Assembly (NCBI GenBank): GCA_039816955.1 | Contig: JBCBWU010000003.1 | Coordinates: 1 to 64,000 of the forward strand | Source of the DNA: Lewinella sp039816955 | GTDB taxonomy: Bacteria; Bacteroidota; Bacteroidia; Chitinophagales; Saprospiraceae | Direction of reading: 5' to 3' | DNA: 64,000 nucleotides | In this document: positions 33,059 to 41,705 of the stretch, piece after piece | Layout: the number at the start of each line of letters is the position of its first letter | How positions within the stretch are numbered: the first letter of the stretch is position 1 | Position numbers and translations under genes: made by a program | The notes under the pieces: generated by a model | What the model was told of the DNA's origin: nothing | Seen by the model: only the letters and a program-made list of their open reading frames with translations | Databases searched by the model: none

Positions 33059-35011
33059 TTAGTCCAGCATCCGCCAACTTACCCCAAAGCGGACGGAGGA
33101 CTCGGGCCAAGGGTAGAGTGCCGCAGTATAGAACCGCTCATCCGGCGCCCAAAAAGTGTTCATGTTTTCGAGCTTAATGAAGGCTCGAAAGCGTGAGACG
33201 CGCATGCTGAAATAGGTATCAACCGTTGGGAAGAAGTCCAGTTCCTGGATATTCTGCTGATGAAATTGCGCGACAATTGGATTGTAATAGTCTGGTTGAT
33301 AAGCAGAAGTATAACGTAAATCCGCTCCCATTTGCACGTTGAGCACCTTAAACCATAGGCCGTTGTAGACTAAACTATGCTTTCCAAAAAGCTGAGGTAG
33401 GCGCAGTAAATCTTCATCCGTTTGCTGGAGCACCACTCGGTTGTGCAAGCTGAAGCTGCCAAATCGAAAGTCCTTCTGGGCGCTGAACTGCACGATACTT
33501 AAGGCAGGTACCGCCTGAGTAGGCAAGCCTGTTTCGTCAAAGTAGATGAAGTTATCAATCAGGTGATAATGTCCTCCGAGTTCCAGACCAATTTGTTCCA
33601 GTCGGTAGGTGGCCCCAAAGTTGGTCTCCAGGGTCTTAGCAAAATTCCTCCGGTATAGTTCTTGTTGGGTTAGGAGAAACCTTGACTGAAGTAAAGTCGG
33701 TGTATACAGCTGGTTGCGGAGGTTTAAGCGCAGCACGCCTGCTTTACCCAGGTCAACATCTAACTGGCCTTTTATCCGGTAGTCGCCGGCCTGATCCCAT
33801 AATCCTAAGAGTCCATCTAATTGTAATCTTAGCCGTTCTCCCGGTCGCAGACCAATTTTCCCGGTAAGCATTAGATTATTGATGACCGTATCAACAGGTT
33901 CCTGAAAAATATCGTTGTAGCGATGAGTAAGCCCTACTTCTACTAGATCTTTTTGCTGGCGTTCTTCAGTACGGTTGCCACTAGCCAGGCGGAAAGTGCT
34001 CAAACGAAAACTGTTCTCAATGGAGCGTTGTTCGATGAAATACCTGGCGCCACGCAAGTCGATCAACAGTTCGGGGTATATCTGGTAGAAGCTATCGTCT
34101 GCACTGGTATAATCGTCACCAAAGCGGTAAATATTACGATCGTAATCAAGCTGGTGCGAGAGCGTAAAAGCTCGCCGCGTCCGACCGGTGGTATCGGTGG
34201 TTCCCCCAAATCGATAGTACTGGGTGTACATGATCTCGCGCAGCGCATGCCGGCTCTGGCCATCATCCAGAAATACCGTAGCTGATTGTGGGGTGGTGAA
34301 TTCCCCCCCGGATTCCGGCAGGGTAATTACCCCTCCATTGTCCTCGGTATTAGTTGTATTCGCCGAATAGCTAAGGAAGCTATCGTAACGACCGTTCTTG
34401 CTATGATACCAAAGGCCATTGGCCAAGGCACGCGTCTGATTGCGTTGGTTAGGGTATTGGATATCCTGCGCCTCTTGTGTAATGGCTCGATAGTCCAAGG
34501 CGTAGTTGAGCCCATTGGCAAAATTTCGGCTGAACTTAGCAGAAACTATATTATCACGCTGCTCACCTCCTTGTGTAAAAAACAGGTCGGTATAAGGTCG
34601 TTCCAGACGATAGTAGGGCATGCTCCGCCCGTCTGTATAGTACAAGTCGTATTGGTGCCACCCGAGAGAGAAGCCACCGCGATCACGCCCTTCATAAACC
34701 AAGGGCTGGTGCGCGGAGCCTACCACCCCAAGGTGGGCGTAGTCGTTGGGTAGCAAACGAGTGGGATCGTACTGGTGAAAATTAGTCAATAAAGAGTCGT
34801 TGTAAGCCCGTTCTTCGTTTGGATTATCCACTTGAAAGAGGAAAATTCCAAAGGTATCTGGCATCACCTCCCGCTGCTCCCTACTCCCTTGTTGTCCTGC
34901 CCCACGATTACCACTGGCTCCGCCCGGAAAAGTGGACGATGGCCGTTGGCCCCACAAGGTCCCGAGCTGCACTACCAAAAGCAGGATCAGTAGTTGGCGA
35001 AAAGCGAACAT
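33059..35011 (-). CDS. putative porin, outer membrane beta-barrel
   Basis: This protein is about 650 residues from ATG 35011 (an earlier ATG at 35032 adds seven residues). The signal peptide is FAFRQLLILLLVVQLGTLWG. The body is rich in alternating aromatic strands (NGLNYALDYRAITQEAQD, GYRLEQIGLELGGHYH-like repeats, FRFGSFSLHNRVVLQQ) and ends in an aromatic residue pattern (SSVRFGVSWRMLD) typical of outer membrane barrels. It matches the 'putative porin' family of Bacteroidota. The region after the signal peptide is Gly/Ser/Gln-rich and disordered. A TAnnTTTG box lies at 35093-35100. It is not obviously co-transcribed with the nuclease gene (56 bp gap). Confidence 0.82.
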   Translation of the reverse strand: MFAFRQLLILLLVVQLGTLWGQRPSSTFPGGASGNRGAGQQGSREQREVMPDTFGIFLFQVDNPNEERAYNDSLLTNFHQYDPTRLLPNDYAHLGVVGSAHQPLVYEGRDRGGFSLGWHQYDLYYTDGRSMPYYRLERPYTDLFFTQGGEQRDNIVSAKFSRNFANGLNYALDYRAITQEAQDIQYPNQRNQTRALANGLWYHSKNGRYDSFLSYSANTTNTEDNGGVITLPESGGEFTTPQSATVFLDDGQSRHALREIMYTQYYRFGGTTDTTGRTRRAFTLSHQLDYDRNIYRFGDDYTSADDSFYQIYPELLIDLRGARYFIEQRSIENSFRLSTFRLASGNRTEERQQKDLVEVGLTHRYNDIFQEPVDTVINNLMLTGKIGLRPGERLRLQLDGLLGLWDQAGDYRIKGQLDVDLGKAGVLRLNLRNQLYTPTLLQSRFLLTQQELYRRNFAKTLETNFGATYRLEQIGLELGGHYHLIDNFIYFDETGLPTQAVPALSIVQFSAQKDFRFGSFSLHNRVVLQQTDEDLLRLPQLFGKHSLVYNGLWFKVLNVQMGADLRYTSAYQPDYYNPIVAQFHQQNIQELDFFPTVDTYFSMRVSRFRAFIKLENMNTFWAPDERFYTAALYPWPESSVRFGVSWRMLD

Positions 35012-35092
35012 TTTTGGCTTATCAACAGTCATCTGTGTTAGTTAACGCGCTGCACTGTACTTCATTTTCCTTTAACAATGAGCGAGGAGCGG

Positions 35093-35100
35093 CAAAGATA
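35093..35100 (-). promoter_or_regulatory. TAnnTTTG minus-7 box for porin gene
   Basis: TATCTTTG on the minus strand lies 61-82 bp upstream of the two candidate ATGs. Confidence 0.45.
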
Positions 35101-35117
35101 GTAGTTCTGCAAAACTT

Positions 35118-35245
35118 TGGGGGGTAAGCTCACTACGTTCGCGGTTGAGGCTCGCTAGCGCTCGCGGTATAAGCTCACTATGTTCGCAGAGGGAACTCGC
35201 TGACGCTCGTGGGGGAAGCTCGCGTTGCTCGCGGGGATAGCTCAC
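35118..35245. repeat. CTCGC-type degenerate 22-nt repeat cluster, cluster 2
   Basis: About five tandem units such as GCTCGCTAGCGCTCGCGG, CTCGCTGACGCTCGTGGG and GCTCGCGTTGCTCGCGGG lie between the porin promoter and the IS. It belongs to the same family as the clusters at 9050 and 50215. Confidence 0.8.
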
Positions 35246-35372
35246 TCCTGCCTTCACCGAAGGCCCAGAACGTAGGCCTAATGCAAAGATGGTGACTACT
35301 TCCGAATAGACTTAGCAAACACCCCCAAGAATACTAAGGAGGCGGGGCGCAGTTGCGATTTGTCCCCTCAAT

Positions 35373-36443
35373 TTAAGTTGATTTAGAGAGGTTTTTCATG
35401 ACTATATCCCATCGTCCTGCGACCAAGGCAGCTCGGAGAAAATATAGTTTTTCAACATTCTCCTGAAGCCAAAAAGTGGAAGCATTCTTGAATCGTAAGT
35501 TGATGATTCTGCGGATTGCTGACTCTATGATTCCACTGCCACGCATTAGTCCACTTGATTCATAATCAGAATATTGCATCCGGTCTGTGTGTTTGTCCAA
35601 ATAGTCGATCCAACGTTTAACCAGCGCACTTGGCCGCAAGAAAATAGATTTTAGTTTTTCCACCAGTGGTTTGATTTGTCCCCCTTTGACTTGCTCCATA
35701 AACTTCTTTAGATGTTGTTTTCGCTCTTTTTTGCCTACACATTTGGGCATCGCTTGAACGAGGCTATGCACATACTGAGTGGCATGATATACCGAAGTCG
35801 AAGTCGTTTGGGAACCCAAACTACCTTCGCTTCGAGTATATACTCGCTCGAAATAGTTTGGCGAGGCCCAAACCATTTCGTTGGCGGTATAGAAGTCCAG
35901 TGTCTGGATCAATCGTTGTTTCTCAACGCCTACGTGGCGCAATAATGCGGGAAGACGGTTCCATATCCAGGGGGCTCCGTCAGCTATGAGTTGAACACGC
36001 TTAGCTTTTTGTATATCTAACTTTTTCAGGTAGCGCCCCAATAGCTTAATGACATCTTCTTCCTTAAACTGACAACCGTAAATCGGTAACTCCTGGTGGT
36101 CGGGACGGCCATCCTTAGCCAGCACATCGATAACAAAAAGCTTGGGCTCTCGCCAAGGCGTCTGATAAGTGGCTTGACCGTTTTCATTAAGCTGATCAGT
36201 GTACTTACGCATCCGACTACGACCACCATCTACGCTGATTACTATGGTTTTGTCTTCGACATCATATCGGGGCTCAATGATTAAGTTCTCGTGTCCTAAT
36301 TCTTCACAACGCTCCGCTAAACGGTCCGTTATTTTCTGTACCGAGGACAAGCAAATATCCATGCCGAATTTTGTAACACCTTGATGGGCAAGACTATAGC
36401 ATGGCTCAACCATCTTTTTCAAATCAACAAAAGCTAGGGACAA
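35373..36443 (-). CDS. DDE transposase carrying an in-frame 34-codon palindromic insertion
   Basis: The frame is 356 residues, or 322 without the insert. The likely DDE triad is Asp in TIVISVDGGRSRMR, Asp in QLIADGAPWIWNR, and Glu in GSGIIESAIRRIINLRFKN. The last is followed by FWLQENVEKLYFLRAALVAGRWD, a conserved C-terminal block of this transposase type; the IS family name is uncertain. The start is a TTG, since no ATG precedes the conserved N-terminal part inside the element. Thirty-four residues (TANEMVWASPNYF to TSTSVY) split the normally contiguous DFY-HATQ segment that follows the second Asp. They are encoded by palindromic element copy B. The frame is intact, but activity is doubtful. 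Confidence 0.85.
   Translation of the reverse strand: MSLAFVDLKKMVEPCYSLAHQGVTKFGMDICLSSVQKITDRLAERCEELGHENLIIEPRYDVEDKTIVISVDGGRSRMRKYTDQLNENGQATYQTPWREPKLFVIDVLAKDGRPDHQELPIYGCQFKEEDVIKLLGRYLKKLDIQKAKRVQLIADGAPWIWNRLPALLRHVGVEKQRLIQTLDFYTANEMVWASPNYFERVYTRSEGSLGSQTTSTSVYHATQYVHSLVQAMPKCVGKKERKQHLKKFMEQVKGGQIKPLVEKLKSIFLRPSALVKRWIDYLDKHTDRMQYSDYESSGLMRGSGIIESAIRRIINLRFKNASTFWLQENVEKLYFLRAALVAGRWDIVMKNLSKST
35788..35891. mobile_element. 104-bp palindromic mini-element, copy B, inside transposase gene
   Basis: It has the same length and ends as copy A (7144-7247), with 14 differences in 104 bp. It sits inside the transposase gene and adds exactly 102 bp (100 bp plus a TA duplication), which keeps the reading frame. 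Four of its six frames have no stop codon. Confidence 0.85.
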
Positions 36444-36458
36444 ATCGCAACTGCGCCC

Positions 36459-36667
36459 GTCCCTCCGTCTACATTCTCAATATACTGTGTAGCATCCTTG
36501 TATGGCTTTTCCCGTACTTCTTTTTCCTTTTTGGTTAGACTATTCCACAATCGTTTCAGTAGAGATAGACCTTCTTCTTTCGTTAGTGGATCGTCCTGCG
36601 CCCAGCTTTCAGATTTCTCTAATCCGTCGCCTTGTGCCTGAATGCGTCCACGGTGTTTTTTTGACAT
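36459..36667 (-). pseudogene. hypothetical gene cut by the IS
   Basis: A frame begins MSKKHRGRIQAQGDG, encodes a charged helical peptide (GLSLLKRLWNSLTKKEKEV, then KPYKDATQYIENVDGG), and runs into the IS end, where it gains a few foreign codons and stops at 36434. About 67 native residues remain. I infer an original longer gene whose 3' part was displaced; no continuation is visible on the far side of the IS. The family is unknown. Confidence 0.5.
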
Positions 36668-37146
36668 AAGGGTGCTTTAGCAAAAGGGATCAATGAGTAT
36701 GTTTTTCTAAATGGACATATGAGACCATAGCATGGATGAATAAAGTTAAAGGAATGCAAGGACAAATGCTAGAGGGAGATTTGAGGGATCACCACCAAAC
36801 GCACTAAACCCATACCCATCCCGGGCATCATAAATATCCAATAGGGGGGCGGGGTATATTATTCGTAAACGGTAAAGGCTTGGGGGTATATAGAAGTAAG
36901 TCCGGGCGCGTGTATATCTCGTTTACTGAAAAAACAGCCTATAAGGATCAATCCACCTCATTGGAAGTAAGTAACGGAAGGATGGGGAGGCAGGAGGGGT
37001 GGTTACTAGTTGATCCGAACAATCAAATGGAGTGACTTTGGAGGGATAAGTTATTTGAAAACTTGCTGATTCATCAGGAGTCAAACTGGGTCGAAAATGA
37101 CCGTTTTGAGGCAAAATTGTTACTCCTGTGTTACCCTAAAAAAGAG
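36668..37146. other. intergenic region without recognised features
   Basis: These 480 bp lie between the cut gene and the tRNA terminator. I see no convincing gene, promoter or repeat in them. Confidence 0.5.
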
Positions 37147-37180
37147 AAGCCCTGTAAATCAATGACTTACAAGGCTACTT
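37147..37180 (-). terminator. terminator of tRNA-fMet
   Basis: On the minus strand AAGTAGCCTTGTAA...TTTACAGGGCTT forms a long stem followed by CTCTTTTTT. It starts 3 bp after the tRNA 3' end. Confidence 0.8.
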
Positions 37181-37183
37181 TAG

Positions 37184-37256
<73 letters not shown>

Positions 37257-37364
37257 ATATATCACAACAACCAGCAATTGATCTTTTCAAAAGCAACCCT
37301 TTGTTGTTGGGTGTGCAAATATAGGCGTCTTGCACTTACCACGCAAGAGGTGGAGAAAAATAAA

Positions 37365-39815
37365 TTACTTGATCACCACTACCCGTTGGCTAAGTGGTTG
37401 ATGCACACCCGTTTCTAACTGTAAAAAATAAATACCGGCAGCAAGATCACTTGTGTCTAAGTCATCTGAAGCATAGCCAGCTAGAGCATTTAAATTACCC
37501 GTTTTTACAATTTGCCCGCCTGCATCAGCCAATTGCCAGCTTATACTTCCCTGATAAGCATCAGGGAGTCTTACTTGTAGCTTGCTTGCACCAGGGCTAG
37601 GATTAGGCATAACTTTGAGGCTGAAGCGATCGTTACCAATCGGCGTGGAGGTGCTTACCTCATTGCTGTTCCGCTCCAGAAGTTTGATGTCGTCAACATA
37701 AAATCCATCGGGGTTAACAAATTGGTCACTGACCATAAAGAACCGCAAGGAGAGTTCATCTCCAGGAGATAGGAACGAAGTCAGGTTTACTTCTTCCTGC
37801 ACCCAATCCAGCTGTTCGCCCTCCCAAACCGGCTGGTCAGGATCTTGTACGTCAGAACCACTTACCGTGTAGAGGCCACAGGCGGGTATCCAAGGGCCAT
37901 CATTTACTTGAAATTGCAACTGCGCCCAATCGTAGAAAGCTTCTATCTCCCACTTTGCCCAGAAGGTAAGCACATGTTCTTCGGCGGCGTTTACGCTCAG
38001 TGGCTCGTCTAAGGTGATGACCGCAAATCGGTTGTTGGGATAATCTTCGAAGGGGGAATCTGTTAATGAGGTTGGGCCAGAAACAAAGTCCTCAGTAGTG
38101 AGGTCCCATCCTTCATCGGGCTGCCAATTATCCAAAGTAGGAAAGTCTTCTACAAATACTTCTGTATTGATGTAATCGCCGAAGACCCGGCTCACAGTGT
38201 CTGTTCGTACAAAGCCACCGTTATCGATTTCCAGCACAAAGTTGAGTAGAGTGCCAGAGCTAATAGTGCCAGTGATCGTGAGCGGGAAGCTATCCATCTG
38301 TACTTGGTTCTCGCCCAGATCGAAGTTTAGTGGTTCACTGGCTACCTGAATGAGATCGTCTTGTAAACTCCGTAGGTTAACCGTAAGCGGACCTGCAGTG
38401 CGCCCAAAACGCTGCACAGAGAAGCGCAGGAAGGGAGCGCCTGGGGTAATCTCTACCTGACTTGGATCTGCTGTGGCTAGTCCCGCTACGTGGGGAACGT
38501 GCGCGTTGATAAGATTCATCCAGACTGAGGCTTGGCAGTTGGGAATAATATCTTCCTGTATCGGCCAAAAACCGCCACCACCCCCGCCGCGGCCTACTTC
38601 GGGGGTCATGGAGTAGATCGCTGGTTTCTCACCGGTTTCTCCGTACATCCAATCATCGGATACCCCATTGACCGTGTAGCCAACAGTTTCAGTTCCTGTG
38701 CCGGCGAGGTAGTTGTTTTCAAGGGTCATTATGGCAGCCAGGGTATTGAAGGTTTCTGATTCCGGTGTCGGACTATCACTCCAGCCCCACGGGTAAATCA
38801 GCAGATTGCCGAAGCTGTGATAGTTGAGTGCACTCACAAACTCATGGTTCTGACAAAAGGCGCGTACAGCTTGTGTTTCTGGTTCTGAAAAAGGCTCCGT
38901 ACCGCGGTAGACAGCAGACTCTGGATTAGGTGAAGAGCCAATGTCATCGTAACCCCACTCGTAATCGTAGTTGCGGTTTAGGTCTACCCCGATAGATCCG
39001 TCTTCGTTATCTCGGATGTTTTTCCGCCAAAGGCCGCCGCCATCTGGCTCATTAAACTCATTGAGTAGATACCCGTCCGGATTTAAGCAGGGCATGAAGT
39101 ACAACTCTGTATTATCCACCAGAAATCGTACCTCTGGATCAGTCTCGTAATTCTCTAGCAGGTACCACATGTAATAAATCATTTGGCTCAAGCTGTTGGG
39201 CTCACGGGCATGGTGTAACGCAGTATAGAGTACCTCGGGTTCCAATGACTCGTCGGTATCGGGGTTATCACTGATCCGCATCCAATAAATTGGGCGGCCG
39301 CCGTGAGTCACAATGCTGGGGGAGACAATCAATCGTGGACTGATCAGGTTGGGGTAGAGTAGACGCATGGAGTCCAAAATGTCTATCATCTCTTCGTAGC
39401 GGTAAAAACCAGCCATGTCCCCCAAGCGGAAATTAGTGGGAATAGGGTAGGAGTTTACATCTGGCCCTCCACCGGTTGGCGTTTCACAAGGGAAACCACC
39501 TCGTGCACCAGTCGATTCATTTAAACGACGTTCCGGGCTTTGGTAATAGTCGACTACATCATCGATCAGAATTTCGTAGTCAAAACCCGCAAGACTCAGT
39601 TTACGAAGTTCTGAGGTCGAAAAATCGTTTGTTAAATGGCGACCAGGAATATATTCTCCATGGTCCGTTTCCAGACCTAGCCGTGCCAGCTCCCAAATCG
39701 TATGCCCTTCTAGGCGAACGCGGGCACGATGGTATTGCTCGTCAACACCTTGGGCAGTCAGTTGGAAAACGCAGAAAAAGAGACCTAAACATATGAGATG
39801 TAATCGAGTAGTCAT
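37365..39815 (-). CDS. secreted M14 zinc carboxypeptidase with T9SS sorting tail
   Basis: This is an 816-residue protein with a signal peptide (LHLICLGLFFCVFQLTAQ) and an activation-type N-terminal region. An M14 carboxypeptidase domain at about 135-430 follows: zinc ligands HHAREPNS (His and Glu) and the later His in ALNYHSFGN, substrate-binding NRNYDYEWG, and the catalytic Glu in MTPEVGRG. Residues 440-560 look like an Ig-type domain. Residues 570-720 look like a jelly-roll/MAM-type domain (VLTFWAKWEIEAFYDWAQLQF, NPDGFYVDDIKLLE). The tail from about 735 (SLKVMPNPSPGASKL to the C-terminus) is a type A T9SS sorting domain. It should digest peptides outside the cell. It is monocistronic. Confidence 0.92.
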   Translation of the reverse strand: MTTRLHLICLGLFFCVFQLTAQGVDEQYHRARVRLEGHTIWELARLGLETDHGEYIPGRHLTNDFSTSELRKLSLAGFDYEILIDDVVDYYQSPERRLNESTGARGGFPCETPTGGGPDVNSYPIPTNFRLGDMAGFYRYEEMIDILDSMRLLYPNLISPRLIVSPSIVTHGGRPIYWMRISDNPDTDESLEPEVLYTALHHAREPNSLSQMIYYMWYLLENYETDPEVRFLVDNTELYFMPCLNPDGYLLNEFNEPDGGGLWRKNIRDNEDGSIGVDLNRNYDYEWGYDDIGSSPNPESAVYRGTEPFSEPETQAVRAFCQNHEFVSALNYHSFGNLLIYPWGWSDSPTPESETFNTLAAIMTLENNYLAGTGTETVGYTVNGVSDDWMYGETGEKPAIYSMTPEVGRGGGGGGFWPIQEDIIPNCQASVWMNLINAHVPHVAGLATADPSQVEITPGAPFLRFSVQRFGRTAGPLTVNLRSLQDDLIQVASEPLNFDLGENQVQMDSFPLTITGTISSGTLLNFVLEIDNGGFVRTDTVSRVFGDYINTEVFVEDFPTLDNWQPDEGWDLTTEDFVSGPTSLTDSPFEDYPNNRFAVITLDEPLSVNAAEEHVLTFWAKWEIEAFYDWAQLQFQVNDGPWIPACGLYTVSGSDVQDPDQPVWEGEQLDWVQEEVNLTSFLSPGDELSLRFFMVSDQFVNPDGFYVDDIKLLERNSNEVSTSTPIGNDRFSLKVMPNPSPGASKLQVRLPDAYQGSISWQLADAGGQIVKTGNLNALAGYASDDLDTSDLAAGIYFLQLETGVHQPLSQRVVVIK

Positions 39816-40028
39816 TGAGGTTGGATATTACATTGCAAGTAAGAGGAGCGAAAATAGGAGAGTTTGTGCAGTCGTAATAGCCAAATCTGCCTTCTGTCGG
39901 ATAGTAAACGATAAGGACTTGATCAAGTGAGAAATATGAAGTAAGAAATTAGAAATGAAGGAAAGTTGCAGGTGTTTAATCCAGGCCAGTTGGAGCTGAG
40001 CCCAGTGTCCAGTTTTTAAAATAACATA

Positions 40029-40044
40029 ACGCGATAAATCGCGT
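40029..40044. repeat. REP-like mini-palindrome (ACGCGAT..ATCGCGT)
   Basis: ACGCGAT-AA-ATCGCGT sits within a longer imperfect AACATA...TATGTT stem and has the same core as the palindrome at 6401. It lies downstream of the ferredoxin gene and its 8-nt repeat tract. Confidence 0.55.
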
Positions 40045-40071
40045 CGATATGTTCCAAAACCCATAAATTTC

Positions 40072-40155
40072 AACGAACCAACGAACCAACGAACCAACGA
40101 ACCAACGAACCAACGAACCAACGAACCAACGAACCAACGAACCAACGAACCAACC
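40072..40155. repeat. 8-bp tandem repeat AACGAACC, about 10.5 copies
   Basis: Perfect head-to-tail copies of AACGAACC start at the stop codon of the ferredoxin gene and run away from it. In one minus-strand frame they would encode repeated WFVGSLVR, but that frame is not considered a gene. Confidence 0.95.
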
Positions 40156-40479
40156 CTAAGTTTCCTCATCCTCCGGTGCCAGCTTTATGACGAGCCCTTC
40201 CATATGATCTTCCAGTTGTAACTGGCAACCCAGTCGCGAGTTGTCTTCTACGAAGAAAGCCTGATCCAGCATATCCTCTTCATCATCAGTCATTTCCTTC
40301 AATTCATGGTCGCTCAAGACGTAACAGTGGCAAGTGGAACACAGCGCCATGCCACCACAAGTACCTTTTACTGGTAGCTCGTAAGCTTTACAGAGCTCCA
40401 TGATATTCATATTCATATCCGTAGGCGCATCTAGCTCGTGTTTGGCGTCCTGACGGTCAATAACAGTTATCTTGATCAT
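40156..40479 (-). CDS. 2Fe-2S ferredoxin (adrenodoxin type)
   Basis: This 107-residue protein has cluster ligands Cys41, Cys47, Cys50 and Cys85, in the adrenodoxin/Isc-type spacing C-x5-C-x2-C (KGTCGGMALCSTCHC) and RLGCQLQL. The N-terminal strands (MIKITVIDRQDAKHELDAP) and acidic helix DDEEDMLDQAFFVEDN are typical. It transfers single electrons in the cytosol, often in Fe-S cluster assembly or cytochrome P450-like chains. No partner gene is adjacent. A TATTTTTG box lies at 40499-40506. The stop codon abuts the 8-bp tandem repeat, so repeat length could alter the mRNA 3' end. Confidence 0.9.
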   Translation of the reverse strand: MIKITVIDRQDAKHELDAPTDMNMNIMELCKAYELPVKGTCGGMALCSTCHCYVLSDHELKEMTDDEEDMLDQAFFVEDNSRLGCQLQLEDHMEGLVIKLAPEDEET

Positions 40480-40498
40480 TCGATCTTATTTGAGCGGG

Positions 40499-40506
40499 CA
40501 AAAATA
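40499..40506 (-). promoter_or_regulatory. TAnnTTTG minus-7 box for ferredoxin
   Basis: TATTTTTG on the minus strand lies 19 bp before the ATG at 40479. Confidence 0.45.
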
Positions 40507-40724
40507 CGGTAGTTTCCAGAATTGGACAGGTCTCTAATAGAAACATTATGGGATATTCTTTTCCTCAGTTTTGCCTCCAGTTGATGTACTTTCAGTAGGT
40601 AACGCTTAGACGGACCTCACAGTTGAGTGTTTGCTTACCCACTATACTACTAGCTGAGTACGAAGTAGATTTACGATGGAGCTTGTATAGGCTGTTTCTA
40701 TGCACCAATTAGCCAGGACCAACT

Positions 40725-41198
40725 TTACTCGTCCCCAACAATGTTTAAGGGTCGGTCAATGCTTTCCTCTAGCGAAATGAAGGTTTCGGTACGCTGAATG
40801 CCCTGGATGGGTTGAATCTTATCGTGTAAAACGTCGCGTAAGTGAGTGGTGTCACGACAGATGATTTTAGCAAAAATGCTGTAAACGCCGGTCGTGTAGT
40901 GGGCTCCCACTACCTCTGGAATTTTGGCCAGTTCCTCTGCCACTTCATCGTAGAGGGAACTCTTGTCTAAATAGATCCCCAGGAAAGAAACAATATCGTA
41001 GCCTAGCTTTTCGTAATTCACATTCAGGTTGTAGCCCTGTACAATTCCTGCTTCTTCCAGCTTTTTCATGCGCACATGAATGGTACCGCCGGAAACATAA
41101 AGCTCCTTGGCAATCTCGGTAAACGGCTTCTTAGCATTGCGCATTAGGATAGAGAGAATCTTGCGGTCTAAGTCGTCTATTTCTTTCTCCTTACTCAT
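40725..41198 (-). CDS. Lrp/AsnC family transcriptional regulator
   Basis: The 157 residues are the standard Lrp length. The N-terminal winged HTH (IDDLDRKILSILMRNAKKPFTEIAKEL, then SGGTIHVRMKKLEEAGIVQGY) is followed by the RAM ligand-binding domain (VSFLGIYLDKSSLYDEVAEEL, VVGAHYTTGVYSIFAKIICRD). It binds DNA as an octamer-type regulator responding to amino acids or related ligands. Targets cannot be told from sequence. It is divergent from the CO dehydrogenase locus with about 500 bp between, so it might regulate it, but there is no direct evidence. Confidence 0.92.
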   Translation of the reverse strand: MSKEKEIDDLDRKILSILMRNAKKPFTEIAKELYVSGGTIHVRMKKLEEAGIVQGYNLNVNYEKLGYDIVSFLGIYLDKSSLYDEVAEELAKIPEVVGAHYTTGVYSIFAKIICRDTTHLRDVLHDKIQPIQGIQRTETFISLEESIDRPLNIVGDE

Positions 41199-41705
41199 AC
41201 GTTATAGTTGTCTTGGCAGTGCTGTTGAAAGACAGCTAAATTGGTTCTGCAAGCTAATATTTTATTTGTGGATTTTGAAAGAGTAGATCGGATTCGATAG
41301 TAGTGTTTAATAAGGTGCGCGCTAACTAAAATGATACCACTTTGTCCGTGAGGATTTTGTCATGGAAAAGAATATTATTTGGCTAACACTCTTTGAGCCT
41401 AATGTAAGGTTGCAGTGCTAAGTTTTAATGAAATTATCTTCCATTTTTTATGAAAAAACTCAAATAAATGCTGTTTAGCGATTAGGCCTTAGCTAAGAAA
41501 CCATTATCATTCACGCATTTTCCTTGTAAAATAACCTTCCGTTGGTTTGAACCGGATGCGTCAGTGGTCTTTAGCTGACCCTTAGATATAGCTCCAAATC
41601 AATCCGTTCAAATCACCTAATTCCACTTTGATGAAAACTGCTGGTTAGTTCGGGCATGCAGGCTCGTGTGTTTATACCCTTTTGCATTAAGTGACCATCC
41701 TTACA
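41199..41705. other. divergent intergenic region upstream of the CO dehydrogenase operon
   Basis: About 500 bp of AT-rich sequence lies between the Lrp gene and the first gene of the cox operon. No clear TAnnTTTG box was found, so an unusual promoter or an activator site may be here. Confidence 0.45.

Larger units (their letters stand above)
35345..36458 (-). mobile_element. insertion sequence with 22-bp perfect terminal inverted repeats
   Basis: Both ends carry the same 22-bp inverted repeat (starting GGGCGCAGTTGCG and ending TTTGTCCC), with a further shared GTTGATTT just inside. The element is 1114 bp long, of which 102 bp is a later palindromic insertion, so the ancestral length is about 1.01 kb. 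It encodes one transposase. No target-site duplication is evident. A 60-bp fragment of the same IS lies at 9163-9222. Confidence 0.85.

Noticed and set aside
39828..40169. Minus-strand frame with repeated WFVGSLVR
   Set aside because: The repeated peptide is just the translation of the 8-bp tandem repeat, and the frame overlaps the end of the ferredoxin gene.
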